64,000 bases of DNA from positions 1 through 64,000 of IMG/VR virus record IMGVR_UViG_3300042904_000085, one strand, 5' to 3'. The notes beneath the pieces are model-generated. The model saw only the letters and a list, made by a program, of their open reading frames with translations. It was not told the DNA's origin and did not search any database. Made by a program: the position numbers and the translations under genes. How positions within the stretch are numbered: the stretch's first letter is position 1; every line of letters starts with the position of its first letter. Origin of the DNA: a virus. Positions 1 through 6,968 of this stretch are shown here, piece after piece.

Positions 1-138
1 GCCCTTACCCGGCCTCGAGGTCGATGGCTGCCGTCGGGCTCCCTTACTATTTCGCCGGCTACTTACCTTTGTATAGTTACTCACAGCTGGTGAGTGCCAG
101 GCCTTTTGGTTAGTGCGGACTAGCATAGGCTGATAGTG

Positions 139-156
139 CTTGTCAAATTTGACAAG
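139..156. repeat. 18-bp perfect palindrome
   Basis: CTTGTCAAATTTGACAAG reads identically on both strands. It lies in the 261 bases upstream of the first gene and contains a TTGACA, so it could be an operator or part of a promoter. No matching -10 box is obvious at 17 bases. Function is inferred from form only. Confidence 0.6.
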
Positions 157-183
157 GTATAGCCTGTTATGCTTGGCCACCTA

Positions 184-204
184 ATACACAAGTCTTTTGT
201 GTAT
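184..204. promoter_or_regulatory. ATACACAA/TTGTGTAT inverted repeat (operator-like)
   Basis: ATACACAA, five bases, then TTGTGTAT: a perfect 8-bp inverted repeat. The same half-site recurs in the spacers of promoters near 29.4, 40.7, 59.4 and 60.9 kb, so this is probably a binding site of a regulator. The regulator itself is unknown. Confidence 0.55.
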
Positions 205-225
205 GGGCAGAGCCTAGGCAGGGTA

Positions 226-255
226 TTGACATAGAAGGAATACAGGCTGTAGGCT
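226..255 (+). promoter_or_regulatory. Sigma70-like promoter for the first small genes
   Basis: TTGACA at 226-231, 18-base spacer, TAGGCT at 250-255. Transcription from it would begin about 261-262, on or next to the ATG of the gene at 262, so that mRNA may be leaderless or nearly so. The TAGGCT/TAGGAT form of -10 also occurs upstream of the genes at 21788 and 49962. Confidence 0.5.
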
Positions 256-261
256 TGTCGC

Positions 262-414
262 ATGGTTACTTGGTTTGGTTCTGACGCGGTCGGTTTGGCG
301 CTTGCGGCGCTTGGCTATGACCGCTTGCGTTCTGTTAGCACCCTGTCTGCTGCTGAGCGTCTAGCATTCGATGCCGTTCTGGATGCCGCTATCAGGGTGC
401 TCAATGTCCGCTAG
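262..414 (+). CDS. Small hypothetical protein, 50 aa
   Basis: Reads from ATG at 262 to TAG, with a helical Leu/Ala-rich composition and no Cys or membrane segment. There is no clear ribosome site, but the upstream promoter would start transcription almost at the ATG. It overlaps the next gene by 11 bases. I do not recognise the family. Confidence 0.55.
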   Translation: MVTWFGSDAVGLALAALGYDRLRSVSTLSAAERLAFDAVLDAAIRVLNVR

Positions 415-655
415 GTCTGAGCGTAGACGGTTGCGCGCCATGGTTCACCGTTCCCTAGTGTCCAGCCACTACCGCAGTGCTAGCACTCAGCCCGATACCT
501 CGGCGCGCGCCACCTACATGGCAGAGTCTATCGTCCGTTCCTATGCTCTGACCGTCGTATCTCGCAAGGCTAGCGCTGACAGTTCCGTTAGCAAGGCTAG
601 TCCGTATCTGTCTCACGTTTGCGCCACCTACGGCGCATACATTCAACAGGAGTAG
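404..655 (+). CDS. Small basic Ser/Arg-rich hypothetical protein, 83 aa
   Basis: Starts at ATG 404 inside the previous gene and ends three bases before the next gene. The N-terminus is Arg-rich (SERRRLR), the rest Ser/Ala/Tyr-rich with little predicted structure. The DNA has many CTAG tetranucleotides, like the neighbouring non-coding block. Family not recognised; coding status rests on the open frame and tight spacing. Confidence 0.5.
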   Translation: MSARSERRRLRAMVHRSLVSSHYRSASTQPDTSARATYMAESIVRSYALTVVSRKASADSSVSKASPYLSHVCATYGAYIQQE

Positions 656-658
656 ATC

Positions 659-997
659 ATGCGTAACACTACCTCTAGCCGTCTTGTGTCACGTGGCAAG
701 GTTCGCAAGGTGGCTCAGCCTGCCGTCCCTGCCGTTGATCCTGCCGTTCTGGCCGCACTCGGCAATCCTGCCGTTCTGGCAGGGCTGATACAGGCTCTGC
801 AAGGTGGCAAGGTGGCTCAGCCTGCCGTCCCTGTCCAGCCTGCTACGCTCAGCCTGCCGATCAATGGCAAGCCTGTTTCCCTGTCAGTTGACGGGCGCAA
901 GGCAGACGGGAGCGTCCGGCGATACAAGGGATCCGTTATCACTTCGATCAACGGTGCTCAGTTCACGGTCTACCTCAGCGCATACGCTCAGAAGTAG
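659..997 (+). CDS. Basic Ala/Pro-rich protein, histone-H1-like layout, 112 aa
   Basis: ATG follows an ACAGGAG ribosome site. Residues 1-20 are basic, followed by a low-complexity stretch with repeated KVAQPAVP units (about residues 18-25 and 51-58) and then a compact beta-rich end. Layout and C-terminus (..FTVYLSAYAQK) resemble the protein at 2742-3164 (..KFFISRYSK), so the two are probably paralogs on either side of the non-coding block. A DNA-binding or internal virion role is a guess from charge and repeats. Confidence 0.7.
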   Translation: MRNTTSSRLVSRGKVRKVAQPAVPAVDPAVLAALGNPAVLAGLIQALQGGKVAQPAVPVQPATLSLPINGKPVSLSVDGRKADGSVRRYKGSVITSINGAQFTVYLSAYAQK

Positions 998-1012
998 TCG
1001 GCAGGCACTAGC

Positions 1013-1042
1013 AGACTAGCAGGGTATCGGCCCTGCTAGTCT
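1013..1042 (+). terminator. Strong hairpin after gene 659-997
   Basis: AGACTAGCAGGG, six-base loop, CCCTGCTAGTCT: a perfect 12-bp stem starting 16 bases after a stop codon. No T-run follows, so it could be an RNA-stabilising or processing structure rather than an intrinsic terminator. A second 7-bp hairpin (AGAGACT/AGTCTCT) follows at 1085-1102. Confidence 0.55.
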
Positions 1043-2213
1043 CTAGCAGAGCCTATCACGGCATGCGCCTTGATCGGTTCTGTTAGAGACTACCAAGTCT
1101 CTAGCTCTTTACATACCGCGTAACAGCGCTGTAGGTTCGGGCGATTCGCCCACTATGGCCAACAATGCGGACTAGACTCAGGTGGCAGACAGTGACGCTA
1201 TTGTCACTGCCGATACCGCTAGAGAAGCAAAAGACCGTAGAGTCTAACGTAGGCACGGCGAGTGCAATCACATAGACCACGGCGAGTGCATTAAGACCAC
1301 GTCGCGCAGTGAAGCGCTTTAGGTGGCATGCACGGTAGCATCCTAGCAATTGCCCAGCAGATTGCGGTTTTAGCGTGTTTAGCCGTTCGTTAGTGGCCTA
1401 GCATGCCGTGACAGTAATACGTCCTAGGACGTCCCGCTAATCGTGCCGCATAGGTTATCCGTTGGCGGTATCTGCCGACTAAGTAGCATCCTGCCTGCCT
1501 GCCTTTAATGGCCACCTGAGTCTAGTCTGTATTGGCGCGAATGACAGTGTATGGTCGTCCCTGCTAGCACGTGGCAACGTCTAGCAGGCACCGTTAGTGC
1601 TGTTACTGTGCTGGCATAGCCTGAAAGACTACAGGCTAGCACTCAGGCAGGGTAAGCACTAGCACGCTATACGCCTACAGGACTGTCTAATACTGCCATT
1701 CCAATAGAGGGGATAGATCCGACTAACCTGTAACGGACCTATCGCCGGCCCCACCACAACCAGGCCTGCCCCGCGACTTCATCAGTCGACCGAAGTGGAC
1801 CAAGGGAGTAGTGTGTGCCGACGTATGCCCCTAGCCGGATGCAATATATCCTGCCCAACCGCGCATAGGATGCGAGCCTTCCATAGGCCATGATCCCTAT
1901 ACGCGCCTAGCCCCTGCCTTCTAACCGCTAGGCTTGCAGGACAATCTGGCGTCAACCATGCACGTTCAATAGTAGGTGGTTGACAAAGGCAGCGGGTTTA
2001 ACCTCGAGTTAAACCGGCGAGCTGCGGGAAGTAGAGAGGGAGGAAACGGGACCGAAACAGCCCAAGCGGGGCATGGCTTAACCATGCCTGTCAAGTAAGC
2101 TGCTAGTAGGTCCCCTCTCTATAGAACGGGTCTGCTATACCTGGCCAAACCGCTGAAAGGCTAGGGAACCGCTCTATAGGGAGCATCTTAACCGCCCTAA
2201 CTGGAGGAAACCA
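1043..2213. other. 1.2-kb apparently non-coding block, CTAG-rich and full of inverted repeats
   Basis: No open frame here has a ribosome site or a protein-like composition. The block carries a hairpin at 1190-1209 (CAGTGAC/GTCACTG), a 14-bp palindrome ACGTCCTAGGACGT at 1419-1432, an 8-bp inverted repeat GGTTTAAC/GTTAAACC at 1995-2015, a 7-bp hairpin at 2070-2088, and the long 17-bp inverted repeat listed separately. CTAG occurs about 30 times in the first 2.2 kb by eye, roughly three times random expectation. It may hold a replication or packaging site or structured RNA. Confidence 0.6.
1170..1527. repeat. Widely spaced 17-bp perfect inverted repeat
   Basis: GACTAGACTCAGGTGGC at 1170-1186 is the exact reverse complement of the sequence at 1511-1527, with 324 bases between. 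Flanking similarity continues imperfectly (GCCAA...) outside the arms. In RNA this would close one large structured domain; in DNA it could be a recognition-site pair or the scar of an inversion. Confidence 0.65.
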
Positions 2214-2342
2214 ATGTCTATCAAGACCTATGAGTGCCCAACCTGCCACGCCTTCGAGTTCAACTACATCCGCCCGCACTACTGCAGCAACTGCGGCCGC
2301 AAGGGCAAGCTGCGCCGCATCATCGGCTGGTTCATCGGCTAG
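2214..2342 (+). CDS. Small zinc-ribbon protein, 42 aa
   Basis: ATG follows CTGGAGGAAACCA, a strong ribosome site. CPTC near residue 8 and CSNC near residue 27 form a four-Cys zinc ribbon, and the tail is basic then hydrophobic. It heads a short run with two membrane peptides. One of the many tiny zinc-ribbon proteins in this window; no specific function is readable. Confidence 0.75.
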   Translation: MSIKTYECPTCHAFEFNYIRPHYCSNCGRKGKLRRIIGWFIG

Positions 2343-2345
2343 GCC

Positions 2346-2459
2346 ATGCTGAGACTGTTCGCCTACGCATCCTGGGCTGCCGTGATGGCGCTGTTCGTCT
2401 ACATCACAGTAGTCCCTATCCTTAACCACGTTGTCACTGTTCTGGGGAACCTGCGATAA
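2346..2459 (+). CDS. Small membrane peptide, 37 aa
   Basis: One hydrophobic span covers most of the protein (about residues 5-32). Starts three bases after the previous stop and ends in TAATG, shared with the next gene. Probably an inner-membrane peptide of unknown role. Confidence 0.6.
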   Translation: MLRLFAYASWAAVMALFVYITVVPILNHVVTVLGNLR

Positions 2460-2611
2460 TGCTGACACTGCTGCTCGTCCTTGCCCGTAACGACGTCGTC
2501 CGACTGGCCAGCCCCGAGACGCAGTGGTGGCTGTTAGGGCTGGTCGCAATCGAGCTGTTCACCGAAATCGTCGGCTACGCCCATTGGGTCGAATATCGGC
2601 TCAACCGCTAG
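2459..2611 (+). CDS. Small membrane-associated protein, 50 aa
   Basis: Coupled to the previous gene by TAATG. A hydrophobic N-terminus (LLLVLA) and a second hydrophobic stretch around residues 22-38 suggest membrane association; the end is charged. Unknown family. Confidence 0.6.
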   Translation: MLTLLLVLARNDVVRLASPETQWWLLGLVAIELFTEIVGYAHWVEYRLNR

Positions 2612-2741
2612 CATCCAAGTAATACACAAGCATTTTGTGAACGCTGCTGTGTGGGTCATGGCTGTCATGACCTACGCAAGAGCGCTCGTAAGACTGCGAG
2701 TGCCTACTAGGCAATACCGCCTAGCCGGACAGGAGGACACT

Positions 2742-3164
2742 ATGTTCGCCAACACCACCGCCGCCACCCGCGCCCGCAAGCAGGCTTTCATCGCCAAGGT
2801 TGCCGCCCGCAAGCAGGCCAAGACCGCCAACCGCCACACCACGCGCACCGCGAGCCGCAAGGCCCAGCCCGCCACCGCCGCGCCCGCCGTCAACCCGCAG
2901 GCTGCGTTCATCCAGGCCCTCGCCGCCGCGCTCGGCCAGACCCCCATGGCCGCTGCCCTGCTCAAGGCCAACGGCGGCACCAACGTCGGCACCGTGGGCA
3001 ACCCGACGCCGCAGCTCAACACCGCGCCCATCACCCTGAACCTCGGTGACCTCGGCACCCACACGCTGACCTTCGCCCGCGAGTCCAAGGGCCACAAGGC
3101 CGTCCACGAGCTGGTGCTGGAGGACGAGAACAGCAAGTTCTTCATCAGCCGCTACTCCAAGTAA
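2742..3164 (+). CDS. Lys/Arg/Ala-rich histone-H1-like protein, 140 aa
   Basis: Start chosen at ATG 2742, seven bases after AGGAGG; a longer frame upstream has no ribosome site. Residues 1-50 are basic with repeated ARKQA and RKAQP units, followed by an Ala/Pro linker and a beta-rich C-terminal domain (about residues 90-140). GC is very high, unlike its neighbours. Same layout as the protein at 659-997. H1-like tails are known in bacterial and phage DNA-binding proteins; DNA binding here is inferred. Confidence 0.75.
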   Translation: MFANTTAATRARKQAFIAKVAARKQAKTANRHTTRTASRKAQPATAAPAVNPQAAFIQALAAALGQTPMAAALLKANGGTNVGTVGNPTPQLNTAPITLNLGDLGTHTLTFARESKGHKAVHELVLEDENSKFFISRYSK

Positions 3165-3177
3165 CCGCTACCCACAT

Positions 3178-3209
3178 GGACAGGGCTGGCCCTATGGCTA
3201 GTCCTGTCC
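3178..3209 (+). repeat. Conserved intergenic hairpin, copy 1
   Basis: GGACAGGGCT, 12-base loop, AGTCCTGTCC: a 10-bp stem with one G-T pair, then AACCTCGCA. The same element recurs at 5419-5450 with a compensated base pair and a related loop. Both sit between genes, 50-80 bases upstream of a TAGGAGG ribosome site. Confidence 0.7.
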
Positions 3210-3255
3210 AACCTCGCAACAAGGCCAGTGACAGTGGCTTTGTTAGGAGGTCGTC

Positions 3256-3330
3256 ATGGGTCAACTGATAGACGAGCTCATCGTCGTGATCGCTCTCGGC
3301 AACTCTCACCCGACCGTCAACAAGCGTTAA
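3256..3330 (+). CDS. Tiny hypothetical peptide, 24 aa
   Basis: ATG eight bases after a perfect TAGGAGG. Encodes a Leu/Ile/Val-rich helix then a polar tail. The ribosome site is the main support; the peptide could be real or a leader for the downstream gene. Confidence 0.5.
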   Translation: MGQLIDELIVVIALGNSHPTVNKR

Positions 3331-3357
3331 CCCTCACAACCTGACAGGAGAATGACC

Positions 3358-3744
3358 ATGCTTACCGCATCTCAGTGGAACCGTGTCCGCGCAACCGAAG
3401 CCGCCCTCGTCATCGTCAGCACCAACGCTGGCCAGAACATCATCAACCCCGTGCGCCGCGTCATGCCGAACGCCACCGCCAAGACCATCAGCAACCCGCA
3501 GGGCATGAGGATGACCGTGCGGCCGGCGCTCATCGAGAACCCGCTGCTGACCCTGTCCAACCCGCACAGCAGCTCGGCCACCATCGACAACGCCATCAGG
3601 ATCGCATCTGGTGGTATCCGTCTGGTCAAGGGCGGCCGCAACTGGACCGACCCGCGCTACGTGGAATGCACCCGCTACGTCCCCATGGGCGTCACGTTCG
3701 GGGACTGCGTCCGTCAGCGCGAAGCCCTCAAGGCCAGCGAATGA
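3358..3744 (+). CDS. Hypothetical protein, 128 aa
   Basis: Two in-frame ATGs lie at 3352 and 3358; the second is better spaced (seven bases) from ACAGGAG. Basic, with a Ser/Asn-rich middle and no Cys cluster or membrane span. Ends with an ATGA overlap to the next small gene. Family not recognised. Confidence 0.75.
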   Translation: MLTASQWNRVRATEAALVIVSTNAGQNIINPVRRVMPNATAKTISNPQGMRMTVRPALIENPLLTLSNPHSSSATIDNAIRIASGGIRLVKGGRNWTDPRYVECTRYVPMGVTFGDCVRQREALKASE

Positions 3745-3833
3745 GGGCCTACCTGCTTGACCTGCTCGATCGTCTGGTAAGATCCCTGCCATCGGCGTTG
3801 GACGCGGCAATCATAGCCGCGCTCGACGCCTAG
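3741..3833 (+). CDS. Small amphipathic peptide, 30 aa
   Basis: ATGA-coupled to the preceding gene. Almost entirely one Leu/Ala-rich amphipathic helix with Asp/Arg faces. Role unknown. Confidence 0.5.
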   Translation: MRAYLLDLLDRLVRSLPSALDAAIIAALDA

Positions 3834-3845
3834 GAGGCACCCTGA

Positions 3846-4151
3846 ATGGACATCTGCCCTAGCAGAGACGACGCCCAACCTCACATCTTCGAGGGCGGGC
3901 GTTGTGCCCTCTGCCTCACACCGCTGCCACAAAACGAACGCTGGATCGCACGCTACGGCTACTCTGTCGGTGGCACGAAGCACGATTTCAACTGGTTCTG
4001 GATTCGTGACGAATATACGCCCAACGAGAAGGGCAACGCGGAGCGTTTCAATAGCGCAGCAGCTGCAAAGGCAGCGGCCCGCGAGGCCGTAACCAACGCC
4101 AGCGCAATACAGCCACACCTGCAATGGCGCACGGCCGTGGAACGAGCATGA
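3846..4151 (+). CDS. Hypothetical protein with CxxC pair, 101 aa
   Basis: Follows TAGGAGGCACCCTGA. C4 and the CALC motif (about residues 20-23) may bind a metal. Then comes an aromatic-rich segment (HDFNWFWI) and an Ala-rich helix. Overlaps the next gene by ATGA. Unknown phage family. Confidence 0.7.
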   Translation: MDICPSRDDAQPHIFEGGRCALCLTPLPQNERWIARYGYSVGGTKHDFNWFWIRDEYTPNEKGNAERFNSAAAAKAAAREAVTNASAIQPHLQWRTAVERA

Positions 4152-4369
4152 ACGCTGGAATGCTAGTCACTCGTCGTCAACTGCTGGCCCTTTATGAGGC
4201 TTGGCAAAAGGCTGGCAACAAGGTTCCAACCAAGAAGTTGTCGTTCATCGGCCTCAAGTTCCCAGAAGGGTCAGACTTCTACGACGTCAACATCGAGTAT
4301 ACCGAACACAAGTCGCCCTATGGAAACCGCCTCTATAGGGTCACATTCCTGAACCCATGCCGACAATGA
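4148..4369 (+). CDS. Hypothetical protein, 73 aa
   Basis: Start taken at ATG 4148, which overlaps the previous TGA. An N-terminal helix precedes mixed alpha/beta sequence with a central SDFYDVNIEY strand. Overlaps the next gene by 13 bases. Not recognised. Confidence 0.7.
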   Translation: MNAGMLVTRRQLLALYEAWQKAGNKVPTKKLSFIGLKFPEGSDFYDVNIEYTEHKSPYGNRLYRVTFLNPCRQ

Positions 4370-4554
4370 GAAGGCTTGAGTGTTGCTGCTGTGGAGGCCT
4401 CGCCTTAGCGGTGAAACACTGGTGGAACCGCGACACGGGCTTTGGCCTCTGCGGGAAATGCGCCAACATGATCAAGGCGCGCAAGGACTACGACCCCGAA
4501 GAATTCACCCAGAACTACGGACACGAAGGAGTCCACTGGATACCTGAACCATGA
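4357..4554 (+). CDS. Zinc-ribbon protein, 65 aa
   Basis: A CCCC-type knuckle near residues 9-12 and CGKC near residues 32-35 give a zinc ribbon, followed by an acidic C-terminal half. Coupled to both neighbours by overlaps. Function unknown. Confidence 0.7.
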   Translation: MPTMRRLECCCCGGLALAVKHWWNRDTGFGLCGKCANMIKARKDYDPEEFTQNYGHEGVHWIPEP

Positions 4555-4736
4555 ATGACGTCAAACGGATACAGGAGATAATCGACCGCTTCATCCCGCT
4601 CGGCAATCGTTCCTCCATGTGTCACAGCTTCATCGTGCCAATGGAGGACTGTTCACGGTGCAAAGACGCCATCGAAATCAGAGAGCTGGTGGCTAAACTG
4701 GCAAAGGATAGCCATGCCAACCCTGAGAACCGCTAG
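4551..4736 (+). CDS. Small protein with CSRC motif, 61 aa
   Basis: ATGA-coupled to the previous gene. An N-terminal helix leads to Cys/His residues (MCHSF, CSRC near residues 35-38) and another helix. Possibly binds one metal. Overlaps the next gene by 23 bases. Confidence 0.65.
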   Translation: MNDVKRIQEIIDRFIPLGNRSSMCHSFIVPMEDCSRCKDAIEIRELVAKLAKDSHANPENR

Positions 4737-4965
4737 CACCCTGTCACCCGGCGAGTTCGTTGAGATGCTCGCCGCCAATCAGCCCAACGGCCTTGGCAGC
4801 GTGGTCAGCGTCGACATGAAGGCGCGGCGCGTCACCTGTCGGACCACGGACAGCCATGCCGCTCATGCGGTGGAACTGCTGGCCAACCGGAAAGGCCTGA
4901 AAGTCCTGACCACGCGGCCAGACGATGGCAGCTATGTCATCGGGGTCACGGGCTTCAAGGCCTGA
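4714..4965 (+). CDS. Hypothetical protein, 83 aa
   Basis: Contains GEFVEMLAAN near residues 13-22, a distant look-alike of the EFFxAL motif seen elsewhere in this window, then an alternating beta/alpha domain. It overlaps the previous gene by 23 bases. Function unknown. Confidence 0.7.
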   Translation: MPTLRTASTLSPGEFVEMLAANQPNGLGSVVSVDMKARRVTCRTTDSHAAHAVELLANRKGLKVLTTRPDDGSYVIGVTGFKA

Positions 4966-4975
4966 AGGATTCGCC

Positions 4976-5410
4976 GTGAAAGCTCCATTACACTATAAGC
5001 CTGCCGGACTAGTGTTACCGCTTTGCTGCGCGATGTATGAACTGTCCACTGATGAGCTACCTATGGCTACCTGCCCAGAGTGCGTTGCGCTGGCGGCAGT
5101 ACCTCTATGGTGCGCCCGTGGACATCAGTACAACGGCACCATAGAAAAGGACAAGTGTCCACAATGCGGCTTGCACGGACACACCAACAAGGCAGACGCA
5201 AACGCCGAAGCCTTCGATCTATTTCACATGCGAACACCGCACGTCATCCACTGGCGCAGCATTCGGCTGTTCAACAACGCTGGCATGGACTTTCCGGCCT
5301 GCTATGCGTCGACCAAACTGCTAGACCTCGACAAGTCGAGGCTGCGCACCAATCCTGAGCGGCACGCAGTAACCTGCAAGAGGTGTCTGCGGCTCATGGA
5401 GAAGCGCTAG
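4976..5410 (+). CDS. Cys-rich zinc-finger protein, 144 aa
   Basis: GTG start at 4976 is preferred because AAGGA lies just upstream; the longer frame runs into the previous gene. CPEC, CPQC and a C-terminal CKRC motif plus several His suggest two zinc sites, one of them formed by distant segments. It closes this operon before the hairpin at 5419. Family not recognised. Confidence 0.7.
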   Translation: MKAPLHYKPAGLVLPLCCAMYELSTDELPMATCPECVALAAVPLWCARGHQYNGTIEKDKCPQCGLHGHTNKADANAEAFDLFHMRTPHVIHWRSIRLFNNAGMDFPACYASTKLLDLDKSRLRTNPERHAVTCKRCLRLMEKR

Positions 5411-5418
5411 ACAAAACC

Positions 5419-5450
5419 GGACAGGGCTGGTAGAATGGCTAGCCCTGTCC
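5419..5450 (+). repeat. Conserved intergenic hairpin, copy 2
   Basis: GGACAGGGCT, loop of 12, AGCCCTGTCC: a perfect 10-bp stem followed by AACCTCGCA, matching the copy at 3178-3209. The one difference in the stem (C for T) keeps the pairing, which argues for a selected RNA structure. Confidence 0.7.
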
Positions 5451-5468
5451 AACCTCGCAGTCAGGGCC

Positions 5469-5480
5469 ATACACGTGTAT
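5469..5480. promoter_or_regulatory. ATACACGTGTAT palindrome
   Basis: A 12-bp perfect palindrome related to the ATACACAA/TTGTGTAT sites. It sits 31 bases upstream of the next gene, where GTGTATTCT could act as an extended -10; no good -35 is visible. Confidence 0.45.
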
Positions 5481-5510
5481 TCTGTTGACCTTGACTAGGA
5501 GGTTTGTCTG

Positions 5511-5726
5511 GTGGAGCACGAATATCCCAAGGAACGACGAAGTCCAGCACAACTGGCCGACGAGGAACACTGGACCGTGGTTGAGGTCCGACTCAACGAA
5601 GACCGCGAGAAACTGACCATCGTTAACAGTTTCTCAGGTCAGGAGGTCGCAGAAAGCTACGTGCGCCGCATTCGCAAATACAGCCCTGACATCGTCAGCG
5701 TCAAGGCTCTTCCACCGAAAGGGTAG
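5511..5726 (+). CDS. Hypothetical protein, 71 aa
   Basis: GTG start, with TAGGAGG ten bases upstream. First gene after the hairpin and palindrome, so probably first in its transcript. A WTVVEVRL...KLTIVNSFSG...VAESYVRRI pattern suggests a small beta-alpha domain. Not recognised. Confidence 0.75.
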   Translation: MEHEYPKERRSPAQLADEEHWTVVEVRLNEDREKLTIVNSFSGQEVAESYVRRIRKYSPDIVSVKALPPKG

Positions 5727-5728
5727 CC

Positions 5729-5854
5729 ATGTTCCGCGAACTATGGTGGTGGATAAGAGGCGTCGAGCCTGCCACCTACCGACACGTCTGCAAACGCTGC
5801 GGCCAGACCGGTCAGGCTCACTGGTTCAACGTGTGTTGGAGGTTCAAAGAATGA
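5729..5854 (+). CDS. Small CxxC protein, 41 aa
   Basis: The N-terminus is Trp-rich (LWWWIRG), with CKRC near residues 21-24 and a third Cys near residue 36. It overlaps the next g ene start by ATGA. Probably metal-binding; function unknown. Confidence 0.6.
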   Translation: MFRELWWWIRGVEPATYRHVCKRCGQTGQAHWFNVCWRFKE

Positions 5855-6048
5855 ACGAGAAAGACAAGCACATCATCACCATCGCACTGCAAGTCGCTAT
5901 CACGTGCTACCAGGAAGAAGAGCGCCGCATGTGGCGCGCCGATGAGCTGGACAATTCCGACGTCTTCAAGCGCGTGGCCGAACAGTTCGCACGGCAGGCC
6001 AAAGAGGCGCAGGAACTGCTAGACCGCATCGCGAATGACAGGTTCTAG
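5851..6048 (+). CDS. Hypothetical helical protein, 65 aa
   Basis: Start set at ATG 5851, overlapping the previous stop. Helical throughout and rich in Glu/Arg, with a coiled-coil-like end (QFARQAKEAQELLDRI). No enzyme motif. Confidence 0.7.
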   Translation: MNEKDKHIITIALQVAITCYQEEERRMWRADELDNSDVFKRVAEQFARQAKEAQELLDRIANDRF

Positions 6049-6049
6049 C

Positions 6050-6313
6050 ATGGACATCAAGACAGCCTTCAGGGTAGTCTCCGACGCCATAACCACACGA
6101 ACAGACCTTTCCGAAATTGGCAGGCTGGCCATCGAGGACATGCTGGTCGAACTCCGAGACTGCAACATGTCTGTCTTACGGCATGGCGGCGGTAACAACG
6201 GCCTTGTCATCAGGGGAAAGGATGGAAGTTCGTCGTCTATTATTCGTATGAGTCCTGACCTGGCCGTCAGGATTGCCATCAATGCCATTCTTGAGCACTT
6301 GGAGAGATCCTAG
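6050..6313 (+). CDS. Hypothetical protein, 87 aa
   Basis: ATG 6050 lies one base after the previous stop; an in-frame ATG at 6035 would overlap it. A helical N-terminal half, a Gly/Ser-rich loop and a helical end. Unknown. Confidence 0.7.
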   Translation: MDIKTAFRVVSDAITTRTDLSEIGRLAIEDMLVELRDCNMSVLRHGGGNNGLVIRGKDGSSSSIIRMSPDLAVRIAINAILEHLERS

Positions 6314-6314
6314 C

Positions 6315-6506
6315 ATGGATCCCAACGCCAATCTGCAAGAACAGGAACGCATCATCGCTGAAAGGGAACTGCCAAACCCTGACTGGCGCGAATATGCTGA
6401 GCGCCTGCTCGACCTGCGGCAGGCCCTGTATGACTGGCTCAGGGACGGCGGCTTCGAACCGGACTGGTCCAAGGCTCCCAACGCGGCCAAGCATTACGGA
6501 CACTGA
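6315..6506 (+). CDS. Hypothetical protein, 63 aa
   Basis: Starts one base after the previous stop, in the pattern TAGCATGG used by several neighbours. Gln/Glu/Arg-rich helices and no Cys. Unknown. Confidence 0.7.
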   Translation: MDPNANLQEQERIIAERELPNPDWREYAERLLDLRQALYDWLRDGGFEPDWSKAPNAAKHYGH

Positions 6507-6507
6507 C

Positions 6508-6705
6508 ATGGCCGATATCTTTGGGGATTACATGGGCATGGACAGAGGCGAAGACCCAGACCACTATGAAGGCTGGCTCGCTGCTAAACGTGCCCACGCT
6601 GGCGGAATCAACATCACCACTCACCGCTCTCAGGGCGACACTGAGTGGGACAAGGGCTGGAACGACTACATCGAAGAAATCGAAAGAGGGCTGATGTGTC
6701 CATAG
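6508..6705 (+). CDS. Hypothetical acidic protein, 65 aa
   Basis: Starts one base after the previous stop. Acidic with several Trp/Tyr and no recognisable fold. The next gene begins ten bases before this stop. Confidence 0.65.
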   Translation: MADIFGDYMGMDRGEDPDHYEGWLAAKRAHAGGINITTHRSQGDTEWDKGWNDYIEEIERGLMCP

Positions 6706-6968
6706 ACTATCTCGACATTCAGATTCCAGGCGAGAAGATCAGCCACACCGACCTGACGGCAGACGCGCTGTTTTTCTCAGGGCGCACCACTGGCTGCTCA
6801 TGTTGCTCGGACAGCTTCGACTTCAGCGAAACCTCCAAGGTGCAAGCCTTGGAACTGGCTGACCAGTGGATCAAGGAGCTGCGCGCACGGCTCAAGCAAG
6901 CCTGCGAGGTCAAGCGCAAGATTCGCGCGGTCAAGGTGGCAGACTGGGACAAGGCTAGGAGCACATGA
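6696..6968 (+). CDS. Hypothetical protein with CSCC, 90 aa
   Basis: GTG 6696 is preferred because GAAAGAGGG precedes it; a longer frame is buried in the upstream gene. CSCC near residue 34 may be a metal or disulfide site, followed by a long Lys/Arg-rich helix. Overlaps the next gene by ATGA. Confidence 0.65.
   Translation: MSIDYLDIQIPGEKISHTDLTADALFFSGRTTGCSCCSDSFDFSETSKVQALELADQWIKELRARLKQACEVKRKIRAVKVADWDKARST

Noticed and set aside
24-116. Possible short gene at the left edge
   Set aside because: A 30-codon frame from ATG 24 has no ribosome site and no recognisable content; it could be noise.
1101-1349. 82-codon minus-strand frame in the non-coding block
   Set aside because: No ribosome site upstream, no protein-like pattern, and it crosses hairpin structures that better explain the sequence.
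1980-2015. Promoter TTGACA at 1980 with the GGTTTAAC palindrome
   Set aside because: A good -35 hexamer but no -10 box at 16-18 bases; kept only as a palindrome.
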